DNA from: Bradyrhizobium sp. 190 | GTDB lineage: Bacteria > Pseudomonadota > Alphaproteobacteria > Rhizobiales > Xanthobacteraceae | NCBI RefSeq assembly: GCF_023073415.1 | Contig: NZ_JADPJL010000048.1 | Span: forward strand, 57,948 to 121,947 | DNA length: 64,000 nt | Direction of reading: 5' to 3' | In this document: positions 27,536 to 36,821 of the stretch, one piece after another | Layout of the letters: the number at the start of each line of letters is the position of its first letter | Position numbering within the stretch: the stretch's first letter is position 1 | Position numbers and translations under genes: made by a program | The notes under the pieces: generated by a model | Database searches by the model: none | Told to the model about the DNA's origin: nothing | Seen by the model: the letters and a program-made list of their open reading frames with translations, nothing else

Positions 27536-27991
27536 ATGCTGCGCGACGACATCAACAACGCGGTCAAGGACGCGATGAAGGCCAAGGACGAGCGAAAGCT
27601 CTCCACGCTGCGCATGGTCAATTCGACCATCAAGAACGCCGACATCGCCGCACGCGGGGAGGGCAAGCCGCCGCTGTCAGACGCCGACCTGCTTGGCGTG
27701 TTTCAGAAAATGATAAAACAGCGCCAGGAATCGGTCGAGCTCTACGACAAGGGCGGCCGCGCCGAACTCGCCGCGCAGGAGCGCGAGGAGATCGCGATCA
27801 TCTCGGCCTACCTGCCCAAGCAGATGTCGGACGACGAGATGAAGGCCGCAATCACGGCCGCGATCGCCGAGACCGGCGCCGCCGGCATGAAGGACATGGG
27901 CAAGGTGATCGGCGTGCTGCGCGCAAAGTTTGCCGGCCAGATGGATTTCGGCAAGGCCAGCGGCATGGTGAAGGCGGCGCTGACCGGCTGA
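27536..27991 (+). CDS. GatB/YqeY-domain protein
   Basis: A 151-residue helical protein of the YqeY family, starting MLRDDINNAVKDAMKAKDER and containing the typical ISAYLPKQMSDDEM and the C-terminal VIGVLRAKFAGQMDFGKASG-MVKAALTG. The domain is homologous to the tail of GatB/GatE and is thought to contact tRNA, but the role of the stand-alone protein is not established. ATG at 27536 is preceded by GAGGCAACC. The last 78 bp of this gene are duplicated imperfectly at 29532-29608, on the far side of the cyclase gene. Confidence 0.93.
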   Translation: MLRDDINNAVKDAMKAKDERKLSTLRMVNSTIKNADIAARGEGKPPLSDADLLGVFQKMIKQRQESVELYDKGGRAELAAQEREEIAIISAYLPKQMSDDEMKAAITAAIAETGAAGMKDMGKVIGVLRAKFAGQMDFGKASGMVKAALTG

Positions 27992-28031
27992 GTCTTTTGC
28001 AGCACGAGCCCTCAGATCTTCTCGCGGGCTC

Positions 28032-29357
28032 CTATTGCGCAGCGAACAATTCCCAATGGCCGGGAATGCCTTTGAGATCGAACGTTCCGCGTTCCGTAAA
28101 CTTGAGACCAGCACCGGCGACAAGATCGGTTACAACGCGCGACACCAAAACCTCGTTCGCGCCGCATTGCGCCATCACGCGTGCGGCGGCGTGCACCGCG
28201 ATCCCGCCGACATCCTGGCCTCGCACCTCGATTTCGCCGGTGTGCAGGCCGGCGCGCAGAGGGAGACCCATTTGCTGCGCAGCTGCGCCGAAGGCGAGCG
28301 CACAACGCACCGCGCGCCCCGGTCCGTCAAAGGTTGCGAGAATGCCGTCGCCTGTGCTTTTCACGAAAGTTCCGCGATGCTTCTCGACCGTCTGTTTCGC
28401 CAGACGATCGTGACGATCGAGCAGTTCGTGCCAGCGCTGGTCTCCGACTTCCACCGCCATACGCGTCGAGTCGACGATGTCGGTGAAGAGGACGGTCGCC
28501 AGGACTCGATCCGTTTCGGGAAAAGAGGCGTCGCGATGTCCAGTGATGAATTCCTCAATGTCGCCGATCAGCCCCTCGCACGCTCCAGCAAAGCACGCGC
28601 CATGGGGAAGATTGCCGTATTCGATGTATTTTGCGCCGGGGATAGCGGCAGCGAGCTTTCGACCTTCAGCGATCGGGACGACTGCGTCGGCGCGACTGTG
28701 TAGGACCAGTGCGGGAACCCGCACGCTGGGCAGGACCGACGTTACGTCGATCCGACGGTTCATCAACATGAGTGTTTTGAAAGCGCCGGGACTGCACGAC
28801 AGACGTTCCAACTTGCCCAATAGCGCAATCTCGCGCTCGTTTCCGTCGTGGGTCCCGATCACGCGCTTCATCGATAGGCCAGTGCCCCATGCTTTTACTG
28901 TCGCCGCAACGAAGGCTTCGAACGCCTCGTCGGATACGGAACGCCCCGCGCGGACAAAGCCGCCGACGAGAACGAGATGTGATACGCGTTCAGGATACGT
29001 CGCCGCGAATAACACGCTCATGGGACAGCCCTCGGAGAACCCAAGCAGGACAGCCCGCTGCGAGCCGACCGCATCCATGATGGCGCGAACATCGTCCATG
29101 CGTTCTTCCAGCGACGGCACGCCGGACACGCGATCCGACAGGCCTTGCCCTCTCTTGTCGAAGGTCACAACGCGCGCAAATCTTGATAGATGGTGCAAAA
29201 ACGCCGTTAATCCGGGCAGTTCGTGGTGGAATTCGACATGGGAAATCGCGCCCGGCACGATGACGATGTCGAGCGGACCAAGCCCCGTCATCTGATAGGC
29301 GATGTTTATGTCGCCGCTGAGCGCGTACCGCGTCTCCGGCAGAGCGAAATCGGCCAT
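28032..29357 (-). CDS. alpha/beta hydrolase fused to a class III nucleotide cyclase
   Basis: A 441-residue fusion. Residues about 1-265 form an alpha/beta hydrolase with nucleophile elbow GFSEGCP, an Asp in HSRADAVVP and a His in LPHGACF. Residues about 280-440 form a class III adenylate/guanylate cyclase domain: TVLFTDIVDSTRM (metal Asp), KSTGDGILATFDGPGRAVRC, and GLHTGEIEVRGQDVGGIAVH-AAARV. No membrane segment is present. The hydrolase is likely the sensory part controlling cAMP production, as in other multidomain cyclases of Bradyrhizobium and mycobacteria. GGAGG precedes ATG 29357. Between yqeY and a copy of the yqeY 3' end, it looks inserted. Confidence 0.87.
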   Translation of the reverse strand: MADFALPETRYALSGDINIAYQMTGLGPLDIVIVPGAISHVEFHHELPGLTAFLHHLSRFARVVTFDKRGQGLSDRVSGVPSLEERMDDVRAIMDAVGSQRAVLLGFSEGCPMSVLFAATYPERVSHLVLVGGFVRAGRSVSDEAFEAFVAATVKAWGTGLSMKRVIGTHDGNEREIALLGKLERLSCSPGAFKTLMLMNRRIDVTSVLPSVRVPALVLHSRADAVVPIAEGRKLAAAIPGAKYIEYGNLPHGACFAGACEGLIGDIEEFITGHRDASFPETDRVLATVLFTDIVDSTRMAVEVGDQRWHELLDRHDRLAKQTVEKHRGTFVKSTGDGILATFDGPGRAVRCALAFGAAAQQMGLPLRAGLHTGEIEVRGQDVGGIAVHAAARVMAQCGANEVLVSRVVTDLVAGAGLKFTERGTFDLKGIPGHWELFAAQ

Positions 29358-29531
29358 CGGAGCCTCCGATATCCGGTCATTATTGCTCCGATGAACGATC
29401 TGGATCAATCATGGACTGAACCCTCGTCGATGCGATGCAAGGTCGGTTCCGGTCACTTGACCATCGGCCGGTACTCGCGGTCTGCCCTGATGAACAGACG
29501 ACATCAGAGGGGCCTATTGCTGCCAAACATC

Positions 29532-29608
29532 GTGCTGTGCGCGAAATTCGCAGGCCAGATGATTTCGGCAGGGCCAGCGGCATGGTGAAAGCGGCGCTGA
29601 CGGGATAG
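29532..29608 (+). pseudogene. degenerate copy of the yqeY 3' end
   Basis: These 77 bp align with the last 78 bp of yqeY (27914-27991) at about 85 percent with one single-base deletion that breaks the frame; it reads VLCAKFAGQM, then shifts. Many of the differences are at third codon positions, as expected for a homologous copy from another strain rather than a recent tandem slip. Together the two copies bracket the hydrolase-cyclase gene. Confidence 0.8.
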
Positions 29609-29688
29609 CTTTTTCTCGGGAACCTTTCGCACGGCGCAACATCCAACGGGTTCGAGCTCCGTTGGCAACGTCGTGGAAAGGCATCTCA

Positions 29689-30306
29689 ATGAGTCCGAAC
29701 GTACATGCACTGGATCGCGCAAGAGCGTCGCTGTCCAAGATCCAAAGGCCCGATAGAGCCGAGGTCGAGGCGGCTGTGCGCACCATCATCCGGTGGACAG
29801 GCGAAGATCCTGATAGGGACGGCCTGCGCGAGACGCCGGCGCGGGTAACGCGCGCGTTCGAGGAATTCTTCGCGGGCTATGCCCAGGATTCGGTCGATAT
29901 CCTGAAAAAGACCTTCGAGGAGATCGAGGGGTACGACGAGATGATCGTGCTGCGCGGCATCCGTTTCGAGAGCCATTGCGAGCATCACATGGCGCCGATC
30001 ATCGGTCAGGCCTGGGTGGCCTACATTCCCAACGGCCGCGTGGTCGGCATCAGCAAGCTGGCGCGCGTCGTCGACGTCTATGCCAAGCGTCTGCAGATTC
30101 AGGAAAAGATGACCGCGCAGATTGCCAACACCATCAATGACGTCCTGGAACCGCAGGGCGTAGGCGTCATTATCAAGGCGTCGCATCACTGCATGACGAC
30201 GCGCGGCGTGCACAAGCCGGACACCGACCTCGTGACCAGCCGCATGCTCGGCTGCTTTCGCGACAACGCGCTGACCCGTCAGGAATTTTTGGGAATGGCG
30301 ACATAG
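29689..30306 (+). CDS. folE: GTP cyclohydrolase I
   Basis: A 205-residue protein of the type IA family, starting at ATG 29689 (GGAAAGG seven bases upstream). The catalytic and zinc residues lie in RFESHCEHHMAPI (Cys, His) and KASHHCMTTRGVHKP (Cys), and the pocket motif is VVGISKLARVVDVYAKRLQI. It opens GTP to 7,8-dihydroneopterin triphosphate, the first step to tetrahydrofolate. All zinc ligands are present, so it is the zinc-dependent form. A Rieske-flavoprotein gene follows after 33 bp and is probably in the same transcript. Confidence 0.96.
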   Translation: MSPNVHALDRARASLSKIQRPDRAEVEAAVRTIIRWTGEDPDRDGLRETPARVTRAFEEFFAGYAQDSVDILKKTFEEIEGYDEMIVLRGIRFESHCEHHMAPIIGQAWVAYIPNGRVVGISKLARVVDVYAKRLQIQEKMTAQIANTINDVLEPQGVGVIIKASHHCMTTRGVHKPDTDLVTSRMLGCFRDNALTRQEFLGMAT

Positions 30307-30339
30307 ACGAGAGCGGAGGAAGACACAGCGGAGGAAGAT

Positions 30340-31866
30340 ATGGCCGATCAGCAAGCGCCTCCCGCCGGTCCCGATTTGTCAAACGGCATACTCCTGTCCG
30401 AATTCGCCGGCGAGATCTTGCTGGGCCATGTCGGCGACGATGAAGTGGTGCTGGTGCGTTCAGGATCGGAGATCTTCGCGATCGGCGCCCATTGCAGCCA
30501 TTATCACGGACCGCTCGCCGAGGGTCTCGTGACCGGCGAGGGCATCCGTTGTCCCTGGCATCATGCCTGTTTCGACCTGCGCACCGGCGAAGCCACCCGC
30601 GCGCCGGCCCTCAGCCCGGTTGCGGTCTGGAAGGTTGAGCAGCAAGAAGGTCGCATCTTCGTTCGCGAAAAACGTGACCAGCCCAAGCCGCAGGTGAAGG
30701 GCGCGACCGACGCGCCCGGCCAAATCGTGATCGTCGGTGGAGGCGCGGCGGGCTTTGCCGCAGCCGAGATGCTGCGGCGGCAGGATTATCGCGGCAGCAT
30801 CGTGATGCTGAGCAGCGAAGCGGCTGCGCCGGTAGACCGGCCGAACCTTTCAAAAGACTATCTCGCCGGTAGCGCGCCGGAGGACTGGCTGCCGCTGCGG
30901 CCGGATGATTTCTACACCGAGGCGAAAATCGATCTGCGGCTCAACGCCGAGGTGACGTCGATCGATACCAGCGCACGCCATGTCGTCACATCAGGCGGCG
31001 AGACCATCCGCTACGACCGCTTGCTGCTGGCGACCGGCGCCGAGCCGGTGCGTCTGCCGATCCCGGGCGCGGACCAGCCCCATGTGCACGTGCTGCGCTC
31101 GCTGGCCGATTCCCGCGCGATCATTGGGTTGGCCGATGGCGCGCGGCGGGCGGTGGTGATCGGCGCGAGCTTTATCGGGCTCGAAGCCGCGGCGTCGTTG
31201 CGCTCCAGAAATATCGAGGCCCACGTCGTCGGGCTGGAGCCGCGGCCGATGGAGCGCGTGCTGGGGGCCGAGATGGGCGACTTCGTCCGCGCCCTGCATG
31301 AAGAGCACGGCGTCATCTTTCACCTCGGCGACACCGTAACCGCGATCGACGGCAAACGCGCGATGCTGAAGAGCGGCACCGCGATCGAGGCCGATATCGT
31401 GGTGGTCGGCGTCGGCGTGCGCCCCCGCCTCGAATTGGCCGAGAAAGCGGGGCTCGCGATCGATCGCGGCGTCACTGTCGATGCCTATCTCGAAACCAGC
31501 GTCCCCGGCATCTATGCCGCCGGTGATATTGCGCGCTGGCCCGATCCGCATTCCCGTGAAAACATTCGCGTCGAACATTGGGTGGTGGCCGAGCGTCAGG
31601 GCCAGACCGCCGCGCGAAACATGCTCGGGCAGCACGAGCCGTTCGATGCCGTGCCGTTCTTCTGGAGCCAGCACTACGATGTGCCGATCAATTATGTCGG
31701 CCATGCCGAGAAATGGGACGAAATAACCGTGGACGGCGATATCGCCGGCAAGGATTGCCTGCTCCAGTACAAGAGCAACGGCCGCGTGCTCGCCGTCGCC
31801 TCGATCTATCGCGACATCGCAAGCCTCGAAGCCGAGGTTGCGATGGAGAACGCGCAGTCTCGTTAA
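30340..31866 (+). CDS. Rieske-domain FAD-dependent oxidoreductase
   Basis: A 508-residue fusion. The N-terminal Rieske domain carries the cluster ligands Cys52/His54 (CSHYHGPL) and Cys71/His74 (CPWHHACF). A pyridine-nucleotide-disulfide oxidoreductase fold follows (IVIVGGGAAGFAAAEMLRRQ, second dinucleotide motif VVIGASFIGLEAAASL, FAD motif GIYAAGDIARWPD) with a reductase C-terminal domain. This layout is that of AIF-like ferredoxin-NAD(P)+ reductases. It likely moves electrons between NAD(P)H and an iron-sulfur or thiol partner. The start follows two nearly identical GCGGAGGAAGA stretches; folE lies directly upstream. Confidence 0.88.
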   Translation: MADQQAPPAGPDLSNGILLSEFAGEILLGHVGDDEVVLVRSGSEIFAIGAHCSHYHGPLAEGLVTGEGIRCPWHHACFDLRTGEATRAPALSPVAVWKVEQQEGRIFVREKRDQPKPQVKGATDAPGQIVIVGGGAAGFAAAEMLRRQDYRGSIVMLSSEAAAPVDRPNLSKDYLAGSAPEDWLPLRPDDFYTEAKIDLRLNAEVTSIDTSARHVVTSGGETIRYDRLLLATGAEPVRLPIPGADQPHVHVLRSLADSRAIIGLADGARRAVVIGASFIGLEAAASLRSRNIEAHVVGLEPRPMERVLGAEMGDFVRALHEEHGVIFHLGDTVTAIDGKRAMLKSGTAIEADIVVVGVGVRPRLELAEKAGLAIDRGVTVDAYLETSVPGIYAAGDIARWPDPHSRENIRVEHWVVAERQGQTAARNMLGQHEPFDAVPFFWSQHYDVPINYVGHAEKWDEITVDGDIAGKDCLLQYKSNGRVLAVASIYRDIASLEAEVAMENAQSR

Positions 31867-31892
31867 GTCAGGGCGACAAAAACGCCTCTCCA

Positions 31893-31985
31893 CGTCATGC
31901 CCGGGCTTGTCCCGGGCATCCATGTCTTTAAACTCGCGGCAGGCCAACAAGAACGTGGATGGCCGGGACAAGCCCGGCCATGACG
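31893..31985. repeat. family B inverted repeat, copy 1
   Basis: Arms CGTCATGCCCGGGCTTGTCC and its complement, about 90 bp overall, enclosing an AACGTGGATGG segment. Other copies are at 40076, 44123 (partial) and 47282. It lies between two plus-strand genes. Confidence 0.9.
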
Positions 31986-32007
31986 AACGTTAGGGACGAG
32001 CCGCCAC

Positions 32008-33618
32008 ATGCTCACCGAAGCCTCGACCTACGACGAGCTCTACCGCAATTTCCGCTGGGATATCCCTGCGCGCTTCAACATGGCGACTGCGTGCTGCGAC
32101 CGTCACGCGGATGGCACCAGGCGGCTGGCGCTGATCTATGTCGACGAGGACGGTGCGACCACGCGCACCTCGTTCGACGAGGTCGCAGAACATTCGCGCC
32201 GTTTCGCCAACGTGTTGAAAGCCGACGGCCTCTCACGCGGCGACCGCGTCGCGGTGTTCCTGTCGCAATCCCTGGAATTGCCGATCGCCCATCTCGCGGC
32301 GTTCCGCTCCGGTATGATCTCGATCCCGCTGTTCGCGCTGTTCGGCGAGGATGCGCTGGAATTCCGCCTGTCGAATTCCGAGGCCAAGGCTGTTGTCACC
32401 GACGAGAGCGGCTGGGAGAAGCTCAAGAAAATCCGCGATCGTCTTCCGGCGCTATCGAACGTCTACGTGATTGGCGATCGCGAGCCCGCCGGAACAAAAC
32501 CGTTCTGGTCTTCCCTCAAGGCGGCATCGCCGGATTTTGCGACCGTCGATACTTCGGCCGACGATCCCGCCCTGATTATCTACACCTCGGGCACCACAGG
32601 AAATCCAAAGGGCGCGCTGCACGCGCACCGCGTGGTGCTCGGCCATCTGCCGAATGTCGAGATGTGCCACAACTTCCTGCCGCGCCCCGGCGACCTGATG
32701 TGGACGCCCGCCGACTGGGCCTGGATCGGCGGGCTGATCAATGCCCTGTTCGCGTTCTGGTATCACGGCATTCCCCTGGTCGGCCACCGCGCGCGCAAAT
32801 TCGAACCGCAGGCGGCGATGGCGATGATGGCCGAACTTTCCATCCGCAACACGTTCCTGCCGCCGACCGCGCTGAAGCTGATGCGGCAGGCCGGCGTGAA
32901 AAATCCTGGCGTGAAACTGCGCAGCATCTTTACCGGCGGTGAATCGCTCGGCGGCGAGCTGTTGGGGTGGGTGCGCGAAACCTTTGGCATCGATGCGCAC
33001 GAAGTGTTCGGCCAGACCGAATGCAACCTCGTGATCGGCAGCAATTCGAACCTGTTTCCGATCCGGCCCGGCGCGATGGGCAAGGCGACGCCGGGCTTCG
33101 ACGTCCGCATCGTCAACGACAGGGGCGAGGAATTGCCGAACGGTGAGCGCGGCATCATCGGCGTGCGGCAGCCCTGTCCGTGCACCTTGATCGAATATTG
33201 GAAGAACCCGGAAGCGACCGCGAAAAAATACGCCGGCGAGTTCCTCCTGACCGGCGATCTCGGCGTGCAGGATGAGGACGGCTATTTCTGGTACGTCAGC
33301 CGCGAGGACGACGTCATCACGACGGCCGGCTATCGCGTCGGTCCCTCGGAGATCGAGCACACGCTGATGAAGCATCCGGCGGTAGCGATGTCGGCGGTGG
33401 TCGGCATTCCCGATCCGATCCGCACCGAGTCCATCAAGGCGTGGATCGTGCTGCGCCCGGGCTTTGCGGCGAGCGATGAACTGGCGCGCGAGATTCAGGA
33501 GTTCGTGAAAGTGCAACTCGCCGCCCACGAATACCCGCGCTTCGTGCAGTTCGCCGACACGCTGCCGATGACCGCGACTGGGAAGGTGTTGCGACGGGAG
33601 TTGCGGGCGCTTGGGTAG
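32008..33618 (+). CDS. AMP-forming acyl-CoA synthetase
   Basis: A 536-residue ANL-superfamily enzyme. The nucleotide-binding P-loop is IIYTSGTTGNPKGALHAHR (about residue 190), the adenylate motif follows in EVFGQTECNL, the hinge region in LLTGDLGVQDEDGYFWYVSR, and the catalytic lysine is near position 526 in MTATGKVLRREL. It activates a carboxylic acid as acyl-AMP and then loads CoA. The order and motifs resemble acetyl/medium-chain acyl-CoA synthetases; the exact acid is unknown. It is separated from the Rieske gene by repeat B1, and is followed by repeat C1. Confidence 0.87.
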   Translation: MLTEASTYDELYRNFRWDIPARFNMATACCDRHADGTRRLALIYVDEDGATTRTSFDEVAEHSRRFANVLKADGLSRGDRVAVFLSQSLELPIAHLAAFRSGMISIPLFALFGEDALEFRLSNSEAKAVVTDESGWEKLKKIRDRLPALSNVYVIGDREPAGTKPFWSSLKAASPDFATVDTSADDPALIIYTSGTTGNPKGALHAHRVVLGHLPNVEMCHNFLPRPGDLMWTPADWAWIGGLINALFAFWYHGIPLVGHRARKFEPQAAMAMMAELSIRNTFLPPTALKLMRQAGVKNPGVKLRSIFTGGESLGGELLGWVRETFGIDAHEVFGQTECNLVIGSNSNLFPIRPGAMGKATPGFDVRIVNDRGEELPNGERGIIGVRQPCPCTLIEYWKNPEATAKKYAGEFLLTGDLGVQDEDGYFWYVSREDDVITTAGYRVGPSEIEHTLMKHPAVAMSAVVGIPDPIRTESIKAWIVLRPGFAASDELAREIQEFVKVQLAAHEYPRFVQFADTLPMTATGKVLRRELRALG

Positions 33619-33640
33619 GGCTTCTCACCGCAATCCCAAC

Positions 33641-33779
33641 TCTCACCGTCGTCCCTGCGAACGCAGGGACCCATAACCACCGGCGGCAATTGGTTTGCGC
33701 GCCGGTAGCTATTGCTTTCTTTCCAATAACTATGGCCGCGGGGTATGGGTCCCTGCGTTCGCAGGGACGACCCGTGAGA
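33641..33779. repeat. family C inverted repeat, copy 1
   Basis: About 140 bp. Outer arms TCTCACCGTCGTCCCTGCGA and its near complement GCAGGGACGACCCGTGAGA, each with an inner small palindrome CCCTGCGAACGCAGGG. It fills the space between the convergent synthetase and hybrid-kinase genes. Confidence 0.9.
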
Positions 33780-33807
33780 GAGTGTATCACCCCATCACGC
33801 TCGATTA

Positions 33808-36036
33808 TCAGTTCGCCTTCAACACCGAACGCAGCATCGACGCCAGATCGTGCCGGCGATAGGGCTTATTGAGGATCCGCACCTCGCGGCCGCCGCCGTC
33901 GACCGCGTCGACGGGATGCTCGGTATGGCCTGACGTCAGGAGGATCTTTAAGTGTGGCCGCAGGCGGGCGGCCTCTTTCGCGAGTTCGGTTCCGAACACG
34001 CCGCCGGGCATCACGACATCCGTGAACAGAAGGTGGATATTCTCGGGGCCGCGCAATATGGCGAGTGCCGCGGGTCCGCTTGACGTCACGATGACGCGAT
34101 AGCCGAGCGCCTTCAGTTCGCCTTCGACATACGCACGCACCATGTCGTCGTCCTCGACGACGAGAATGGTTTCGCTGCCGGTGGTTGTGGCTTGCTGACC
34201 GGCTGATGGCGCGGCGCTCGCCTGGAGCGTTCCGACGCGAGGGAAGAACAGCTTGACGACGGTGCCTTGTCCCGGCTCGGAGCGGATCTGCATCGATCCG
34301 CCGGATTGCTGGGCGAAGCCGTAGACCATGCTCAGGCCGAGGCCGGTGCCTTTGCCCACCTCCTTGGTGGTGAAGAACGGCTCGAAGGCGCGGCTGGCGA
34401 CCTCAGCCGTCATTCCGGCGCCGGTGTCGGTCACGGCGACCATGACATAATCGCCGGGCCGGGCTTCGCCATTGACGTCCGCATCGGATTCACCGAGCGA
34501 CGTATTTTGCACCTCGACCGTCAGCTTGCCGCCTTGGGGCATGGCGTCGCGCGCGTTGAGCACCAGATTGAGCAGGGCAGAGGCCAGTTGGCCGGGATCG
34601 ACACTGGCCGGCCACAGGTTTTGATCAAGCTGGAATTTGCACTCGATATGTTCGCCCAGCGTCCGGCGCAGCAATTGCTCCATGCCGACGATCTTCTGGC
34701 CGATGTCGATGTCTCTCGGCATCAATGGCTGCTTGCGCGCGAACGCGAGAAGGCTGCGCGTGAGATCCGATCCGCGCTCGGCGGCGGTAGCGATGCTCTC
34801 GGCGATGCCGTGCAGTTCCTTGTGTGTCGCCAGCTTCTCGGCAAGGTGCTCCGCATTGCCGAGGATGACGGTCAGCAGATTGTTGAAATCATGCGCGACG
34901 CCGCCGGTGAGCTGACCCATCGCCTCCATTTTCTGGGATTGGGTGAGTTTCTGGTTGAGCTCATCGATGGCGGCGCGCTGGCGCTCGAGCGACTCGGCGG
35001 TGCCGTTGAGCAGCGTCATCAGCCCGCCGAGTTCGCCGCGGGGATGGGGCGGCGCAATCCGCGCGCTGAGATCGCCGAGGCCCAGTTTCGTCGCCATCGC
35101 AGCCAGGCGTCCGACCTGGCGGCCGACGCTCACGGTCGCCAAAATCCACACGCCTGCGAACAGCAGCAGCGAGGCCACCGCGAGCATCGCCAGATCCTCG
35201 TAGAGCCGGCGGTTGGCGGCGGCGACCAGACCATCCTTGGATCGTCCGACCATGATGTAGAGTCCGGCATCGCGGACCGAAGGCGAGCGGGTGACGGCCC
35301 AGACATGGTTTCGCCCGTCTCGATCCGTCAGTTCGCGGAATGGCTCGCGGTTCTGAGAGGCCGCAAAGCGGAACAGCTCCGAGTTCGCGATCGATGCACC
35401 GGCCGGTTCGGTCCAGGCTTTACCCTGGGGCGCAACAAGAATGGTGCCCTTCTTGTCAACCAGCAGAATCTCGGTTTCGTTCGAAAGCCGCTTGACGTGA
35501 TACTCGGCGAATTTCTGGAGATTGAACGAGGCGAGCAGGATGAATTTCAGCTCCCCTGATTCCGCGCGCACCGGATAGGCGATCTGCAGCACCGATGTCC
35601 CCGTCAGACGGCCGAACACGGGCTCCAGCGTGATGGCGCTGTGCGTAACCAGGGCCTGCTTGAAGTATGCGCGATCCCTGAGATCGAGGGTCCGGTTGGT
35701 TCGCAGCGAGTCGCAGAACAGGCTGCCGTCCGAATTGATGGTCAGTATGCCCGTAAACTGCGGGTACTCTTCGCGCACGGCGGACAGGAAAGCCGAACAG
35801 GCCGCCTTGTCGCGCGTGTCGAGATCGCGGGCGCGGGCGAGACCATAGTGAAGCTGGGCCGTGCCCTGAATTTTCTCGTCGAGATCGCTTAAGATATCGT
35901 TGGCGGTCGCCGACAGGTTGGCCAGCGCGGCGTCGATCTCGCTCGTGCGATTCTGGACGAAGCGCAGTCCCACCAGGATGGCCGGCACCAGCATCGCGGC
36001 GATAACCAGTATCAATAGCCGGGTGCGCAGGCTCAT
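33808..36036 (-). CDS. hybrid sensor histidine kinase with dCache-type input
   Basis: A 742-residue membrane protein. A first membrane helix (5-22), a periplasmic sensing region about 30-280 of the Cache type, a second helix (about 284-302), a HAMP-like linker, HisKA with His 382 in LTGGVAHDFNNLLTVI, a HATPase domain (NLVLNARDAMPQGG; DTGAGM; GKGTGLGLSMVYG) and a C-terminal receiver domain with Asp in LLFTDVVMPGG (about 670) and Lys in ILNKPYRRH. Such kinases pass phosphate through the receiver to a stand-alone regulator or Hpt protein. No partner is adjacent. Its small-molecule ligand is unknown. Confidence 0.9.
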   Translation of the reverse strand: MSLRTRLLILVIAAMLVPAILVGLRFVQNRTSEIDAALANLSATANDILSDLDEKIQGTAQLHYGLARARDLDTRDKAACSAFLSAVREEYPQFTGILTINSDGSLFCDSLRTNRTLDLRDRAYFKQALVTHSAITLEPVFGRLTGTSVLQIAYPVRAESGELKFILLASFNLQKFAEYHVKRLSNETEILLVDKKGTILVAPQGKAWTEPAGASIANSELFRFAASQNREPFRELTDRDGRNHVWAVTRSPSVRDAGLYIMVGRSKDGLVAAANRRLYEDLAMLAVASLLLFAGVWILATVSVGRQVGRLAAMATKLGLGDLSARIAPPHPRGELGGLMTLLNGTAESLERQRAAIDELNQKLTQSQKMEAMGQLTGGVAHDFNNLLTVILGNAEHLAEKLATHKELHGIAESIATAAERGSDLTRSLLAFARKQPLMPRDIDIGQKIVGMEQLLRRTLGEHIECKFQLDQNLWPASVDPGQLASALLNLVLNARDAMPQGGKLTVEVQNTSLGESDADVNGEARPGDYVMVAVTDTGAGMTAEVASRAFEPFFTTKEVGKGTGLGLSMVYGFAQQSGGSMQIRSEPGQGTVVKLFFPRVGTLQASAAPSAGQQATTTGSETILVVEDDDMVRAYVEGELKALGYRVIVTSSGPAALAILRGPENIHLLFTDVVMPGGVFGTELAKEAARLRPHLKILLTSGHTEHPVDAVDGGGREVRILNKPYRRHDLASMLRSVLKAN

Positions 36037-36196
36037 CGGTGCGTCGTTCCGCGCTCAATTCAACGAATTTCGTTGCGATCGAATAGCGTTCGGTATCTGC
36101 GTGCGAGGCAGTCGTGTTCGAAATACTCGTGCTGGAATATCCCCAAGGCAGGACTAAGTCCACTCGCCAAAAGCGGCAGGGGAGTCGCGGGCCCGT

Positions 36197-36226
36197 CGTC
36201 GTCCCTGCGGACGGAGGGACGACCCG
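36197..36226. repeat. half copy of family C
   Basis: The GTCGTCGTCCCTGCGGAC/GGAGGGACGAC element is one arm of family C with its inner hairpin. It lies between the Fic gene and the divergent-side leader of the hybrid kinase. Confidence 0.6.
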
Positions 36227-36240
36227 CCCCCGCTGCACAA

Positions 36241-36813
36241 TCATTCAATCAGGCCACGGATTACATCGGCCAGCCGGCGTTCGTCGCCATCGAAGCTGGC
36301 GATCATGGCCGCCAGCATTTCGTCAGGATTCAGTTTCTCGATTTTGAGCGGGTGGCCCGCATGGTCGGCCAGCAGGGCGAAGAAGGTGAGCTGCGACCGG
36401 CCGTTTCCTTCGCGGAAGGCATGGATGGCATTTAGCTCTGCCAGGAAATGCGCAGCCTTGTCCGCGAACGTTTGCGCGTCGAGATTTCGATGATGGTCTG
36501 CCGATTGCAAATCGCCGAACAGCTTGTTCGCCTGTCCCTCGATATTCTCGGGAAAGCAAAACGGATTGCCGCCCTTCGCGATCCTGACGGTACGAACCTG
36601 TCCCGCCCAGTGATACACGTCTTGAAACAGATGATGATGGATAGCCCTGTAGTGAACAAAATCCAGCAATCCGTCCGGTAGCGGCTCTTCCGCGCGCGCG
36701 CTCGAAATTTCGGCCTCGAACGCCTCAAGCTCGGCCTGGCTCTGCAGGTCGAGCTTGTTCACCAGCACAGTCGAATTCTTGTAGGTGTAGGGATCCTCGA
36801 TCGCATCATACAT
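36241..36813 (-). CDS. Fic-domain protein, likely AMP-transferase toxin
   Basis: A 190-residue Fic fold. The active-site loop is HAFREGNGRSQL at 131-142: His131, Phe133, Glu135, Gly136, Asn137, Gly138 and Arg139 match the consensus HxFx(D/E)GNGRxxR, but the final Arg is Leu142. Fic enzymes usually transfer AMP to a target side chain. The helix GDLQSADHHRNLDAQTFADK lies before the loop. A 65-residue gene ends 8 bp upstream on the same strand and is the likely antitoxin. The Arg-to-Leu change is seen in some rhizobial Fic proteins by my memory, so activity cannot be excluded. Confidence 0.88.
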   Translation of the reverse strand: MYDAIEDPYTYKNSTVLVNKLDLQSQAELEAFEAEISSARAEEPLPDGLLDFVHYRAIHHHLFQDVYHWAGQVRTVRIAKGGNPFCFPENIEGQANKLFGDLQSADHHRNLDAQTFADKAAHFLAELNAIHAFREGNGRSQLTFFALLADHAGHPLKIEKLNPDEMLAAMIASFDGDERRLADVIRGLIE

Positions 36814-36821
36814 GCGGTCGA

